Positions 48,953-60,092 of a stretch of 64,000 nucleotides of DNA are shown piece after piece. The first letter of the stretch is position 1; every line of letters starts with the position of its first letter. This DNA is from Vandiemenella viatica (Eukaryota > Arthropoda > Insecta > Orthoptera > Morabidae), in the NCBI GenBank assembly GCA_031002005.1, contig JARYHS010006964.1, positions 1,674,001-1,738,000 of the forward strand. Reading direction: 5' to 3'. Under the pieces are notes generated by a model. The model was not told the origin of the DNA and made no database searches. It saw nothing but the letters and a program-made list of their open reading frames with translations. Made by a program: the position numbers and the translations under genes.

Positions 48953-49265
48953 TTACCGTACTCTCTAATGGTTAAACTTTCTAGGCACAAATGAATGTTT
49001 GGTCTTGTTAATTTGCATTGCTGCACGCTTAATGGCCCACCCTTTGCAGCGAAGGCACTGTATCCAACTCTCCTTAGATTTAGAATGTTCTTATAAACCG
49101 CTGCAAAAGATGCATGCCTTATCACTTTCATCCTCCTTCCCCACGTCTGCCGTTAAGGGTTCTTTTTTCTTTGGCTTCTTTTTATAAAAAAAATTTCTGT
49201 CTTCTTGAAAAGACTTCAATTCATTTGTAAGTCTTGTTTTTCATCATTTCTTTATCTTCTAGTTC
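48953..49265 (-). pseudogene. pogo/Tigger transposase, C-terminal PHD-like finger (3' of the LINE)
   Basis: Past the LINE the reading resumes as LELEDKEMMKNKTYK, then a basic KKKPKKKE-type stretch. A zinc-finger remnant follows: DESDKACIFCSG and ESWIQCLRCKGWA. The WIQC..C..WA pattern matches the PHD-like finger at the end of many insect jerky/pogo-type transposases. Several stops and frame shifts are present. Confidence 0.6.
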
Positions 49266-49444
49266 GAGTTCTGCCTGCAGAACCGTCCCAGCTGTTAACC
49301 CTAGTTAAACAGTTATTCGAAAGACGAAACGAAATGTTTGATCCTGACAAGATATACAAACAGTTTGTTATGACTCATGGAAGGATTAGATTTGATCCCC
49401 AGCTTAAATGGCCGAAGTGCAATGTATATACTAGACATCCCTAA
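49266..49444 (+). pseudogene. R1-like LINE ORF1, last ~58 codons
   Basis: Open reading VLPAEPSQLLTLVKQLFERR ... WPKCNVYTRHP ends with TAA at 49442-49444, immediately followed by the ORF2 ATG (TAAATG). Stop-start abutment like this is typical of R1-clade dicistronic elements, where ORF2 is translated by re-initiation. Everything upstream is lost through 5' truncation. Confidence 0.6.
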
Positions 49445-52400
49445 ATGGATAGTATAAAATTCGCACAGATAAATGCTAGATGGAGCAAACTGGTCCTCCA
49501 TGAATTGAGAAAATTAGCAGAAGAAAACAGCTGGGATGTGTTATGCCTACAAGAACCACATTCAAATAGAGGATTGATACCGTATATGCCAGTGTCAGCG
49601 CAAATTATAGCAGACGGGGAACATCCCATGACTGGTATAATAGTCTTAAATAGGAGCATAACAACAACGAAAATCGCACAATTCTGTGATGATCACACAA
49701 CATGTGTAGAAATCAGCACAGGATGGTGTAACATGATAGTGGTGTCTATGTACTTCCAGTATAAAGATCCAATAGCTCCGTACCTAAATAAAATTAGAGA
49801 TATATTCAATAGCCTGGGGAATCAGAAAATAATCATAGCAGCTGATGCAAATGCACGGTCAGTACTTTGGTACAGTGACCAAACTAACGAAAGAGGAGAG
49901 GATTTGATGGAGCTGATTCACGAATTACATCTGCAAGTAAGAAATAGACCATACAATCCTCCTACTTTCAATGATAGATGGGGGGCCACATCCAATATAG
50001 GTGTAACGCTCACCAGCGAACATGTGGGGAACATACTACAAAACTGGAGAGTTCTAGACAACCAAACCACGAGTGATCATAATATAATTCTATATGACCT
50101 TTCCAGGGATGTAACGGCGGCTGTTAGCAGTGAGAATATCAAACACCGGTACAATATAAAGAGAGCGGCATGGTCTAGGCTACGGGAGGGCTTCCGAACA
50201 CCAGTGGGACTAATGGAGGGGAATGACGTAGATTATATTGCGAAGGAGCTGACCAAATCGATTCAAACAGCAATGAAGGGCAGTATTCCAATGGCGAAAA
50301 TTAAAATGGTGAGGGATACACCATGGAACGAACGGCTGTATAGACTAAGATCAAACGTGCGAAAGGCGAGAAGGGAATACCAACGCTGCCTTGTGGCGGC
50401 TGACAGGTATATCCTTCTCAACAGATACAGAGAGAGAAAAGAAGCTTTTAAGCAACAATTGCTTCTGACGAAAACTCAAGGTTGGGAGGCATATGTTAGA
50501 GCTAATCTTAGGTCAGACCCCTGGGGAATACCATATAAAATAGTTGCAGGTAAAATTAGACCACCCACAACTTTGGCTACCGTGAGGAATGAGGATGGGA
50601 CCATGACAACGAATTGGACCACAACGGCCGAGGTACTATTGCATCAACTATTACCTGACGACGTAGAAGATAATGAAAGCGATACCCATAGAAAAATGCG
50701 CAGTGATCAATTACAGTTGTATACAGTCACATCGGAAGGGGAAAACATAACAATAGATGAGGTGATCAGAGCCATAAACAGTATGGCGAAATATAAAGCC
50801 CCAGGTCCGGACGGAATAGTGGCTGAAGTTTTGCAGGCTCTGGTGGTTCAGTTAGCTCCTCCCTTATGTAACTTACTAAACAAATGTCTGCAGCAAGGCA
50901 GAGTTCCCAACGTGTGGAAACAAAGTGAAGTGGTAATACTAACCAAAGGGGGTGACAGGGATCTGGCCAATCCAAAATCTTATCGGCCGATCTGCCTGCT
51001 CAATGTGCTGGGAAAGTTTCAAGAAAAAGTACTGATCGCTAAATTGCAACATCACAGAAGTAATATGGGTATGAACATGAACCAATACGGCTTCAGAGCA
51101 GGCAGGTCGACCGAAGATGCAATTAACAGAGCGGTAGACTTAGTTAAAAGCAGCTGTAAGAAATGTGTTATAGGAATTTATATTGATATTTGTGGCGCTT
51201 TTGATAATCTTTGGTGGCCGATATTGTTCCGGCGCCTAAGAGAAATGAAGTGTCCAAGCAGTCTTTATAACACGCTGAGGGACTATTGTAAAAATCGTTA
51301 TGCCACACTGAGATGCCCACGAGGGAAGGTAGATAAACATTTAACTAAGGGATACCCTCAGGGGTCGGTCAGTGGACCGGTTTTTTGGGACATAGTTTTC
51401 GAAGAATTGATTAATCTAATAGAGGGGCTGGATGGTTTACTGGGACTGGTTGCCTATGCAGATGACTTGCTGTTATTGATTGAGGGTCGGTCCAGACAAG
51501 CTATAGAGAATATAGCTAAAGTGGTGATTGAAAAACTCCGAGCATGGTGCTCAGAGGCAAAGCTTAGTCTCGCGCCAAAGAAAACTCAGATGATGGTATT
51601 CAAGGGAAAACTGGAACGTAACCCTACTATCAAAATTAATAACATGAACATAAAAAGAACACGGACAACCAAATATCTTGGCGTCACCCTGGATGAGTCT
51701 CTGAACTTCGCATCACATATTACTGAGACGTGCGAAAGGGCTAAGGCTGTGCTCAACAAATTTATCAGTATAGGCCAAAGGAGATTTCACCTTTCTAACA
51801 CTACGATATGAAGATACCACGATGCTATCCTAGCATCTCTGGTAGGGTACGCGTCCAGTGTCTGGGCGCACAGACTTCGACTGGTGAAACCTAGGGAGGA
51901 GGTCCTAAGAGTGCAGAGAAGTGTGTTGCTGCGATTGAGTGGAGCCTACAGTACTACCTCCACAAATGCCCTACCAATTGTCATAGGTGTATGGCCGTTG
52001 GACCTCGAAATCAGAAGAAGAGGGGCCATATACTGGTTACGAAAAGGAAATCAGACCAGGGTGCAAGAGATTGTGGGAACAGTTGCACAAAATGCGGCAG
52101 AAGTCAGCGCCGCACTTCTCGCTGAATGGCAGGAGCGGTGGGACAATAGTGCCACAGGCAGAAGATTATACAGTGTGTTTCCGAACATACAAGAGCGGCT
52201 GCAACTTGAATACTTTCATCCCACACCAGGCCTTATACATTATCTCACGGGGCACGGCCCATATAACAGCCTACTGTGTCAAAGAGGGCTGAAAGAAACG
52301 AGCTTATGTGAGTGCGGGGCAGAAGGAACCCCCGAACATGTAGTGTGGTCCTGTCCGATAGCAGAAGAAGTAAGGACGCCGGATATCAACATAATACGGA

Positions 52401-52600
52401 GTAGATCAACGCGAGACATAATTCTAGATGAGCGATCATAGATTATTCTCGATAATCTGGCGAACAAAGTATCTCAACTGCACAAAAAAAGATATCTGGG
52501 CCGAGCGGCAGTCGGGCATGGGGACCGGCCTAGGGAAGTCACACGGCCAACATACAGGCATAGAAAATTATTCACGAACAAGAGTAAACAGTATTCTTAA
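49445..52600 (+). pseudogene. R1-clade ORF2: endonuclease + reverse transcriptase
   Basis: Residues 1-225 form an apurinic-type endonuclease: FAQINARW, LCLQEPH, IIAADANARS, TSDHNIILYDL. The RT follows (~430-720): SYRPICLLNVLGK, GFRAGRSTEDAI, IGIYIDICGAFDNLWWP, GYPQGSVSGP and VAYADDLLLL. GAFDNLWWP and QGSVSGP are R1-clade signatures. The C-terminus carries a zinc knuckle, CECGAEGTPEHVVWSC. The frame is interrupted only by TGA at 51809-51811 and TAG at 52439-52441; the same frame is open on both sides of each. After the TAG it runs 52 more codons to TAA at 52598, so the TAG could also be the natural end. Otherwise almost intact and therefore fairly young. Confidence 0.88.
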
Positions 52601-53593
52601 GAAACTTCCGGGAGCCGGAAGTTTTGTCCCGATATGTCGGTCGATCCTGTCCCACTGGAAATCCAGAGGGGCATGGCTGGCAGACTATCCCGGGATGATA
52701 GTGGTGGGTAGATTAGTGTTGATAGAGTAGTATAGGTTTCAAGGTAGATTAGAATAGACGTAGTACATAAAAAAAAATTAACGTAGAAACGGATAAGGCC
52801 TTATAGGGGAAAAGTAGATTATAATACCAGAGGTGATTATTGAAAAAAATTAAAAGTATAACTATTAAATTAAGTAATCCTACCATTGTTAAAACGGAAC
52901 CAACCCTACTGCAGGCCTGAGTCAGAACGATGGCGTGGCAGAATGAGCAAACGTCAGCATACCACTTACATCAAACAAAGCGCTTCTACCACGGCCAAAA
53001 CAGTCTTGTTTGTAATGTAGAGGGAATGATCATTGACTTTTGCACAAATACACGATGAATCATAACAATATTTGGGAGTTAATTTCCATATTAATGGTAA
53101 GCCAGGATGCTGCAAATTTGAACTGGCTCAGGACTGTAGTGGCTGAGAACATATAATTAAGTGAATGTTACTTAAAAGCAATTGTTATTACCCATTAATC
53201 CGGTATAACTACATGATAGATTACAGAAAGATATGTACAAACTGGATTAACTACAACTAACTGAATAATGGGATACTCTAAGAATAACTGGAATATTTCA
53301 ATAAAAACCACTAGCACTATAACAACAATAAGCGATATTTGTGATTCAATATAACATTAAAATTTGCAATAGCAGCTGTAACTGTTATTACTGTAAGCAA
53401 GACCAAATGTAATATTATAGAATTAATTAAACAGTAAGTCAAAGTTTAACGGAACTGTATGCCAAATTCCTTGCATGTAAATATTTTGTACAAAACACTA
53501 TGTAAATCAACAATGTAAAAATTAATACGTAGGGCCTAATTTAGTCACTAAGATATTAGGCTGTATAATTGAAGGGTAAATTAAAAAAAAAAG
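52601..53593 (+). other. 3' UTR of the R1-like LINE
   Basis: AT-rich non-coding sequence ending in AAATTAAAAAAAAAAG just before the target duplication. Confidence 0.65.
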
Positions 53594-54583
53594 TTCTAGT
53601 TCTAATTTATAGGGGGATGAAGTAATGATAGTTGTATTCCTCGCCTCTTGTCGGATTCCCTGATGGCCCTAGGGCCGATTTGTACTGGAACAGGCTTTAA
53701 AACGTGTGGCAAGACTGAAAAAGGACGCTTCATATCTTGGCCCAGACTTTGAGAAGACGTAGAATGTTGCACAGGGACTGGAGTCTTCGAAGTCTTTGTC
53801 GACTGTTTCTCTATAGACCCATTCTATTTCTTAGGCAGTGGTTTATAGATTCCTACAGGCAGGTCTGCATCAGGATCATGTTGTTGTTCAGGCAATGTTT
53901 GAGGTTCAGCCAAAGGGTTCTCTTTCACTTCCAGGGGCGTCTCTGTTGTCTCAGCGGGAGCAAAGAAGTGATCTGAGAAAACGTCACTGTTAAACGTGTA
54001 GATACCATTCTTTTCAAACCCTTTTATGGCAGTTTGTGCAACTGCTGTCCTTAAATATGCTGATCTAAACAACTTTCCAATTTGGTTGATTGCAACATCA
54101 CGACCAGGATGATTGATAAGCCACTTCTCTACTTCCTGCTCATAATAAGCACTAAGAGGAGCCATAAGAGACACATCAAGTGACTACCGTCAGTGAGTCG
54201 TATCAGGAGGAAAACATAAGATGATCACGTTATTTTCTCTAGCAGCATTGATTGTAGTGAAATACTTCTTCCACCAACCTATTTAAGTCGGAAGGACAGG
54301 AAAGATAAAAAATTAGAGAAATAAGGTGCCGGACTGATTCTTATATGAATTCTTTTTTCCCTCGTACCATTAGGGATTGGAATGCACAGCAAAGAGATTA
54401 GCTTTGGTGCTGAGCACTCTCTGCCACCCACAATTTTGTGAATTGCAGAATATATATATAGATATAGATGATCAACTGAATACTTTTTGCATGAGAAGCG
54501 TGCCCGTCTAGGAGCATCAGCACTGGCTTATCCTTTGAGGGATTAGAGAATTCTACAAATCTTTTAAACCGAACCAGAAACAT
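53594..54583 (-). pseudogene. pogo/Tigger transposase, catalytic part (5' of the LINE)
   Basis: The minus strand begins at 54583 with FLVRFKRFVEF...KPVLMLLDGHASHAKS, where LLDGHASH holds the second catalytic Asp. After an AT-repeat interruption (54400-54450) comes AARENNVIILCFPPDTTH, then two stops, then SLDVS with the third acidic residue. MAPLSAYYEQEVEKWLINHP and GFEKNGIYTFNSDVF follow, the usual DDE-1 C-terminal region. The frame stops at 53824 but the sequence continues (KTPVPVQHSTSS) to SSPYK-like codons at the LINE junction. The N-terminal HTH/CENP-B half is absent, so this is an old, inactive copy. Confidence 0.75.
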
Positions 54584-55408
54584 ATAACATTACTAACAAT
54601 TTGTTAATAATCAGGTTAATATTGAGCCTCAGAATCTTTTAACATGCTACGTTAACGAACTCCATGTCTAATATGACAAGACATACATAAAAAAATTGTT
54701 TGTGGTTTATGAGGTACAAATAATTTGATACACAAAAAATTAAACATTTAAAAATTGCAATGAAATTAAACTACAGGTTAATCCAGCGAATAAATTAATC
54801 TATGCCCAACTCAATAATTTATCAACTTAAAAAAAAATTCCTTGATTTCGAATGTAAATATTTTTTTTATATAACAACTGAATTTAAATAATCCTTTTTG
54901 TATAGTTTTAAAATATTTATAGATCTTTAAACAATAACTAACGTAAATTCCTTTTCAATCGCGCAAATAAATCAGTTGCCCAAAACCGGGAACTTCCCGC
55001 TAATGTCCGACGACCCGCATCCCGGTTTTGTCCGACCACGCCATTTTTAAGTAGTGTTATTCTAATATTGTTCAAACAACTCATAGACACCAAGATAAAT
55101 CGTCGAAATAACAAGTAAATAATGAGCTATCATACGTTGTACTTACCAAAACTAAATCCTTAGGTATTTATGATTGGTAGCGTAACATTGCAGACGCCGG
55201 ATTGTTAACATTTTCAGGTGAAACTTAAAAAAAAATGACCACTGCGAAATGGGTTGGTATATACGACTTCTGCTCACTGCACGCTGTCATGGCACTCACC
55301 TGGAAGTAGTTCTAGAAGTTTTCGCTAGATATCACCACAAATCAACCTATTAAACCTGAATCCCTGTTTTGTCTACCTGTACGTACCCGGTTTTATCCGA
55401 CTTTCCTC
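54584..55408. other. Non-coding right part of the pogo-like element
   Basis: AT-rich, with no transposase N-terminus recognised. It holds a palindromic pair, AAAACCGGGA (about 54978) and TCCCGGTTTT (about 55019), and the right terminal repeats. Confidence 0.6.
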
Positions 55409-55410
55409 TA

Positions 55411-57079
55411 CATACTTGGTATATAAAGAATGAAAAAGGGACGTTTTCAAAACTTGAACAGAGGTTTATATACAAACTGACAAACAAGTTGAGCACTCAG
55501 AAGCGAAGGAGGATACTAAATAAAACTTCACGAGTTGAGAGGGTATGTGATGTTATTTTGGTGAATACAAAGTACTTTGAAGTATGAGCCGAGTTATCAG
55601 TGTGTTGTTGAGTTCCGCTATTACGCTAACTCGGTAGGGAGGGGTGTCCTGAAGATGCTGAATTTTCTTCTGAGGATAACTGGCCCACAACAGCTAAATA
55701 TCCTAATCCAGATGTTGTAATTAGTGCCTATTATTATTTGTTGATTAAAAATAATATGAAGTTTTTTTTTTTTTTAACTAAATGCGAATGGTATTTATAA
55801 TGATACTAGATTGTAATATGCTGAAACTGCGCTTCTTACTGCGTTAATATTATGTCATCGATTATTTATTGGTTTTTCTGATTTAACAATATTTTTAGCT
55901 GTTTTTAGGTATCCAGTGTCACTTGAATGTTATTAACTAGTTACCGCGTCGCTAAAGCAGAGAAGCCGCGTAGTTACCGACAGTATTATTATCCCAGCAG
56001 ACCTGGATACTGTTGAAGTGGTGTTGGGTAACCAGGAAGCAAACAATCTTAAAAGCATACGACTCGTTGATAATAGTATTTAATTTAATTAACTATGGAA
56101 ACTGTTAAACATAGAACAAAATTATATCACCGATTAAACTATAGAACAATTAGTTGAGAAATTCCATTTTCCTTTGCATTTAGATAAATCTAATGATGTT
56201 TTAGATTCTGCGCAATTTTTGCACTTTGAAGTCTATGTAAACATCATAAAAAATCGTTTTGTAAAGCCATTCCTATGAACACTACTAGCCACTGTTTGTA
56301 CGAAATGTTTTTAAAAAGTTTTCGCGAATACGAGATTAACTGAACGAAAGGAATCGCCATTTTTAACGATGGTGCCAACAAAAGCAGGCTCATTGCAAAA
56401 TAGAAATCAACAATGTCAAATGTTTTATAGACACATATTTTTTCATCGACAAGCTCCTGCTGCCAAGGTTTTATCTACTGATTCAAATTATGTGTTTAAA
56501 CAGATGACCAAAATTGTGAACTATATTAAGGGTAAAGCCTTACAAATTCAACTGTTTAGAATCATTTGTTAGGACATAGTTTCACTGTGTCAAAATCTCC
56601 TTTTTCAAACTGGGGTCAGGTGGTTACTCAAAGGAAAGGAATTGACGGGAGTTTTGGAACTAAAAGCCGAAATAATAATAAGTTCCCGAGTATGAATATG
56701 CGAATTATTTTTGTGACCTTATAGGATTCATTGAAAAATGTCTAGGTCAGCGATTTTACTTTGAGTCTTTCCTTTGAATTTAGACGATTTTCGAAGGAAT
56801 CATTGGTAGTAGGTTCTCGCATTCCTTGCATGATTCAGAACATGCATAACTTGGAAGCGAAGTTAATTTCCATACCTTGAATCCTAATGTGACAATGGAC
56901 ATAGATGTATACCAAATCTCTTTTTTTTAATATTTCAGTACAAATGGCTGATCTAACGATGAAGATAAAGGAAAATCTTATAGGTTTGGCTTAATTTGCA
57001 TTAATTTGAATTTAATTCTCAAACGATCAACATCTTCTAGATTAAGAGAAAAGAATAATTTACAGAGATGAAAATTCCT
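55411..57079. other. No gene recognised
   Basis: No supported coding region. Remaining Harbinger sequence was looked for here and not found. Confidence 0.5.
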
Positions 57080-57330
57080 TACCATTCATTGCTCCCAGTC
57101 CCTGCCAGCCTCTAATGACCTCGACGTCGACGAGTCGTAGAGCCGTAAGAGAAAAATAACACTCGGGAGGACGCAGGTTCGAATCATCGTCCAGCCATCC
57201 ACATTTTGGTATAGTTCCTTCACAAGGTCATGGCTGAATAACTTCCCGTTCCTTGTCTTTAATCCTCTCCCACCTCTAATGACTTCGATATCGACGAGGC
57301 TAAAAGCCATAAGGAAACAAAAACCTACTA
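57080..57330 (+). mobile_element. SINE-like insect repeat
   Basis: TCTAATGACCTCGACGTCGA and its near-repeat TCTAATGACTTCGATATCGA bracket GGGAGGACGCAGGTTCGAAT. The latter contains a B-box-like GGTTCGAAT. The central block is the reverse complement of the SINE-like repeat at 58375-58577. Confidence 0.6.
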
Positions 57331-57715
57331 ATATGATGCCAGAGCTGCCGCTGTTAAAACGAACTGATTCTGACAACGCATCAGGCGGAACTGAATTAGC
57401 TGATAACCACTAAGCACAATGCAGCCAACTACTACAGACCAACACTGAATAAAGTCTATTAGAAAGTACAGTTGTAGTATGGCAGACGTGCGGTGTTGAA
57501 TCGCATTCAGTTAGCATTCCGCTATACCTGGACACGTTGGGCGTACCAACCACACGAGTTTATAAGCGCATGGCTACACTGCAACCGACGGCCGATTGTT
57601 CACTCTGCGGAATACGGCCGATATCAGTACACTGTAACTAACTTTGGACGATTCTTCGCTCTTCCGGCAGACTTCGACCGATTGTTATTCAGTTCTCAAC
57701 AGATCGCGTTGCAAG

Positions 57716-58023
57716 ATGGAAGAAATTGATGTTATTGAAACGTTGAGTGATAACTTTCTATTGAGATTTAATATCATGTTTGGTAATGGAAAAATTGAAT
57801 GGGTAAACGAATTTTTTTCAGAAAGTGGGGCTATGGGAGAATTTCATACATTGTTCTCGAAACTATTGGAACAACAAATTAAATTTTCGGAATAATTTAT
57901 AATAAAACGAGACATTTTTATATATATTTTGGAAGGAATCCGACCTCCTGTAGAAAAATATTCGAATTGCAGGAAATATATTTCTCCAGAAGAAAGGCTT
58001 GCTGTGACACTGAGGTATTTTGT
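57716..58023 (+). pseudogene. Harbinger transposase N-terminal fragment
   Basis: The ATG at 57716 starts MEEIDVIETL. A segment SGAMGEFHTLFSKLLEQQ follows, like the region before the first catalytic block. The frame stops at 57893-57895, but FIYILEGIRPPVEKYSN and YISPEERLAVTLRYF continue in a shifted frame. These match the helix-turn-helix region of Harbinger transposases (SPxERLxxTLRFL). piggyBac then interrupts it. Beyond it (59986 on) GSETQKSL plausibly continues the protein, so the target was coding sequence. Confidence 0.65.
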
Positions 58024-58078
58024 TTAACCCTTTGACTGCTGTAGACGCGTTAACGCGCGTGGCTACTACTGCGCCCAG

Positions 58079-58250
58079 GTGCTCCGGACGTGTATACACG
58101 CGCCGCCTCGCCGCCCTGTCTGTGCTCCGGACGTGTATACACGCGCCGCCTTGCCGCTCTGTCTGTGCTCCAGACGTGTATACACGCGCCGCCTCGCCGC
58201 CCTGTCTGTGCTCCAGACGTGTTAACACGCTAGCCTCTTAGCGGCCTGGC
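58079..58250. repeat. 43-bp subterminal tandem repeats of piggyBac copy 1 (4 units)
   Basis: Units start at 58079, 58122, 58165 and 58208 with GTGCTCC. Each contains the 12-bp palindrome CGTGTATACACG (CGTGTTAACACG in the last) followed by a CGCC-rich spacer. Confidence 0.9.
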
Positions 58251-58370
58251 TATGAAGCCATATTTCCACCCAGGGTGGTTAGTTGTTTTCCTCATTCGGC
58301 CCTTGAGCATTGGCAGCTGCGATCTAATTTGTGTTGCTCTTTTCCTTTTAGTTTTTGCTGAGAAAATGGC

Positions 58371-58581
58371 ATACAGTCATTATTTTTTTAACTGCTTAAC
58401 GTCTCTTAACAGCGAGGTCTTTAGAGATGGTAAAGAATGGGGGGCAAGGAATGGTAAGGAATTCGGCTATGGCCTTTTGAAGGAAGCATCCCGGCATTCA
58501 CCTGGAGTGATTTGGGGAAACCATGGAAAACCCTAATCTGGATGCCTGGACGGGGATTCGAACCATCGTCCTCCCGAATAC
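58371..58581 (-). mobile_element. SINE-like insertion in piggyBac copy 1
   Basis: Comparison with copy 2 shows a ~207-bp block inserted directly after ATGGC. ATAC appears on both sides (58371-58374, 58578-58581) as a possible target duplication. The block contains GAAGCATCCCGGCATTCACC and GATTCGAACCATCGTCCTCC. The reverse strand has the B-box-like GGTTCGAATCC, so the SINE is probably in minus orientation. Confidence 0.75.
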
Positions 58582-59089
58582 GCCGTCGTGTTTGTACCGT
58601 GGAAGAAATCATGGAGATTCTTACTAGAAGCGACAGTGAATATGATCACTTTGATATGGATGACAGTGATAACCCTTCGACAGGATCTCGATGTAATTTT
58701 CCTAAGCTGTGTACATCAGCTAGTTGAAAATGACCATTTTTCAGAGTTTGCAGATACAGATTGTGCGAGCGAAATGTGTGGAAAAAGAGAATGCTTTAGT
58801 GACGCGTTTGACAGCATGTGCTTGTCGATTAAGCTGCAGGACACAAGTGTGGATTACGTTAACATTCCAGCAGTTTGTCATTTTTCCTGATATTTCTAAC
58901 GGAATATCATATGATATCTATTGCTGATGAGACAAACAGATACGCGAGAATCAATTCACACCATATTTTCACTATGAAGTGGTGTAAAAAGTTCTTTTTC
59001 CACATTCTCGAACACTGCATTTTAAATGCTCACGCTCTTCACCGAGTAGTAACCGGACGAAAAATGCCAGTTGCAGAGTTTCGTCTGTT

Positions 59090-59222
59090 GCAACCATAAA
59101 TTTAAATTTCGTGAGGTATTTTTCAGGATTTCCTGACACACCCCCCCCCCCCTGTCTTGTAAGATTAGGTCCGTGAGACGCCCCCTACCCCCATTTCACC
59201 TCACGTAATTTATGGACGCCCC
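59090..59222. mobile_element. Small MITE in piggyBac copy 1
   Basis: This block is absent from the aligned position in copy 2. Its ends, CATAAATTTAAATTTCGTGA and CCTCACGTAATTTATGGACG, are imperfect inverted repeats of the GGAGCGTCCATAA-type family. A C13 run lies inside. Confidence 0.55.
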
Positions 59223-60043
59223 TTAGAGAACTTGTTGAAGCATATACCACAGAACAGAACGAACCTAGCAATGGAAAACGCTCTGATAAAGAATATCGTC
59301 AACGATTTATTGGGAGACATTTTCCAAATTTCATTCATATTGCAAATTCAAAGAAGAGCACGCCAATGCGTAAATGCGCTGTATGTTCGATACAGAAAGT
59401 GCGTCGAGAAACCAATGCAGAACATGTAATGTACCACTGTGTGATGTACCATTTTTCAAGGCTTATCACACAAAAAGAATTACTAACCATGGTTAACTGC
59501 AGAGTAATAATTATATTACATTTATACGCCTCTAAAACTAAACGAAATTCAAAGGGAAAAAAAATTAAAAATATATTCACCCGGGTCAAAAAGAAGGCTG
59601 GAAAATTTGTGCAGAATTTGTGAAAGATATTCGGAAAGGTTCTCTCCAGATAAATTACTACGCTCACAAACTAAAAACATTTCAGTTGCTGTAATATCTA
59701 TTTAGTATATGAAGTACCGGCATGTTTGATTACGCAGACATTCACTTTTAGAGGAGCTTTAAATTGAAAAACTTTAGATGTTATATTAACAGCAGTTATA
59801 TTGTATCTGCGGTTTCAAATCGCAGAGTAACAGCAGAAGAACATCAGACACACCGCTCCAGAAGTATTCAGTACACAGCGGTCCGTTCGAACGCGGCATT
59901 CCAGCGCAGGTAAACGGCTTAGGCCTAAACAAAGCCGCACTCAGCGTGGGCTCGGCCGGGCAAACCGTAGCAGTTAAAGGGTTAATGCAGGTTCAGAAAC
60001 TCAAAAATCTCTCAATCAAGTATAGTGTGCCAAAGACTTAGTT

Positions 60044-60045
60044 AT

Positions 60046-60088
<43 letters not shown>
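60044..60088. repeat. Poly-T tract (~45 bp)
   Basis: Long T run shortly after the piggyBac end, within the Harbinger-like element. No retroposed body was recognised beside it. Confidence 0.9.

Positions 60089-60092
<4 letters not shown>

Larger units (their letters stand above)
49257..53605 (+). mobile_element. R1-clade LINE, 5'-truncated, with target duplication and poly-A tail
   Basis: TTCTAGTTC lies at both junctions (49257-49265 and 53594-53602). The 3' end is an A10 tract directly before the right copy. The 5' end is truncated within the last ~60 codons of ORF1. Insertion interrupts the host transposase at matching codons, which confirms both borders. R1-clade elements often target rDNA or telomeric repeats; this copy sits in a transposon, so it is not in a classical site. 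Confidence 0.85.
48625..55408 (-). mobile_element. pogo/Tigger-like DNA transposon hosting a LINE
   Basis: The left end GGGGAAAGTCGGACAAAA (48625) mirrors the right end TTTTATCCGACTTTCCTC (to 55408). Each is flanked by TA (48623-48624 and 55409-55410), the Tc1/mariner/pogo target. The motif GTCGGACAAAA(T/C)CGGG recurs inside both ends (48797-48813 and inverted at 55021-55036). The transposase reads on the minus strand and is split by an R1-like LINE. Without the LINE the element would be about 2.4 kb. Confidence 0.8.
58366..59450 (+). pseudogene. piggyBac transposase remnant, copy 1
   Basis: ATG at 58366 is followed after one codon by a SINE. The coding homology resumes at 58582 (CGTCGTGTTTGTACC...GAAGAAATCATGGA) and parallels copy 2 through the acidic N-terminus. 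It jumps to the C-terminal region (about 58960: MKWCKKFFFHILEHC; HALHRVVTGRKMPVAEFRL). A MITE (59090-59222) interrupts that, and a Cys-rich tail (RKCAVCSIQKVRRET) follows near 59366. The catalytic core is deleted and frames are broken. Confidence 0.7.
58028..59981 (+). mobile_element. piggyBac-like transposon, copy 1
   Basis: It starts CCCTTTGACTGCTGTAGACG and ends GTAGCAGTTAAAGGG, an imperfect inverted pair. TTAA flanks both ends (58024-58027 and 59982-59985). It shares its terminal region, 43-bp array and coding remnants with copy 2 at 61645. It has two secondary insertions, a SINE and a MITE, and no functional transposase. Confidence 0.85.

Noticed and set aside
58079..58250. CRISPR-like regularly spaced repeats
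   Set aside because: The unit is fully tandem without unique spacers and lies within a eukaryotic piggyBac element.
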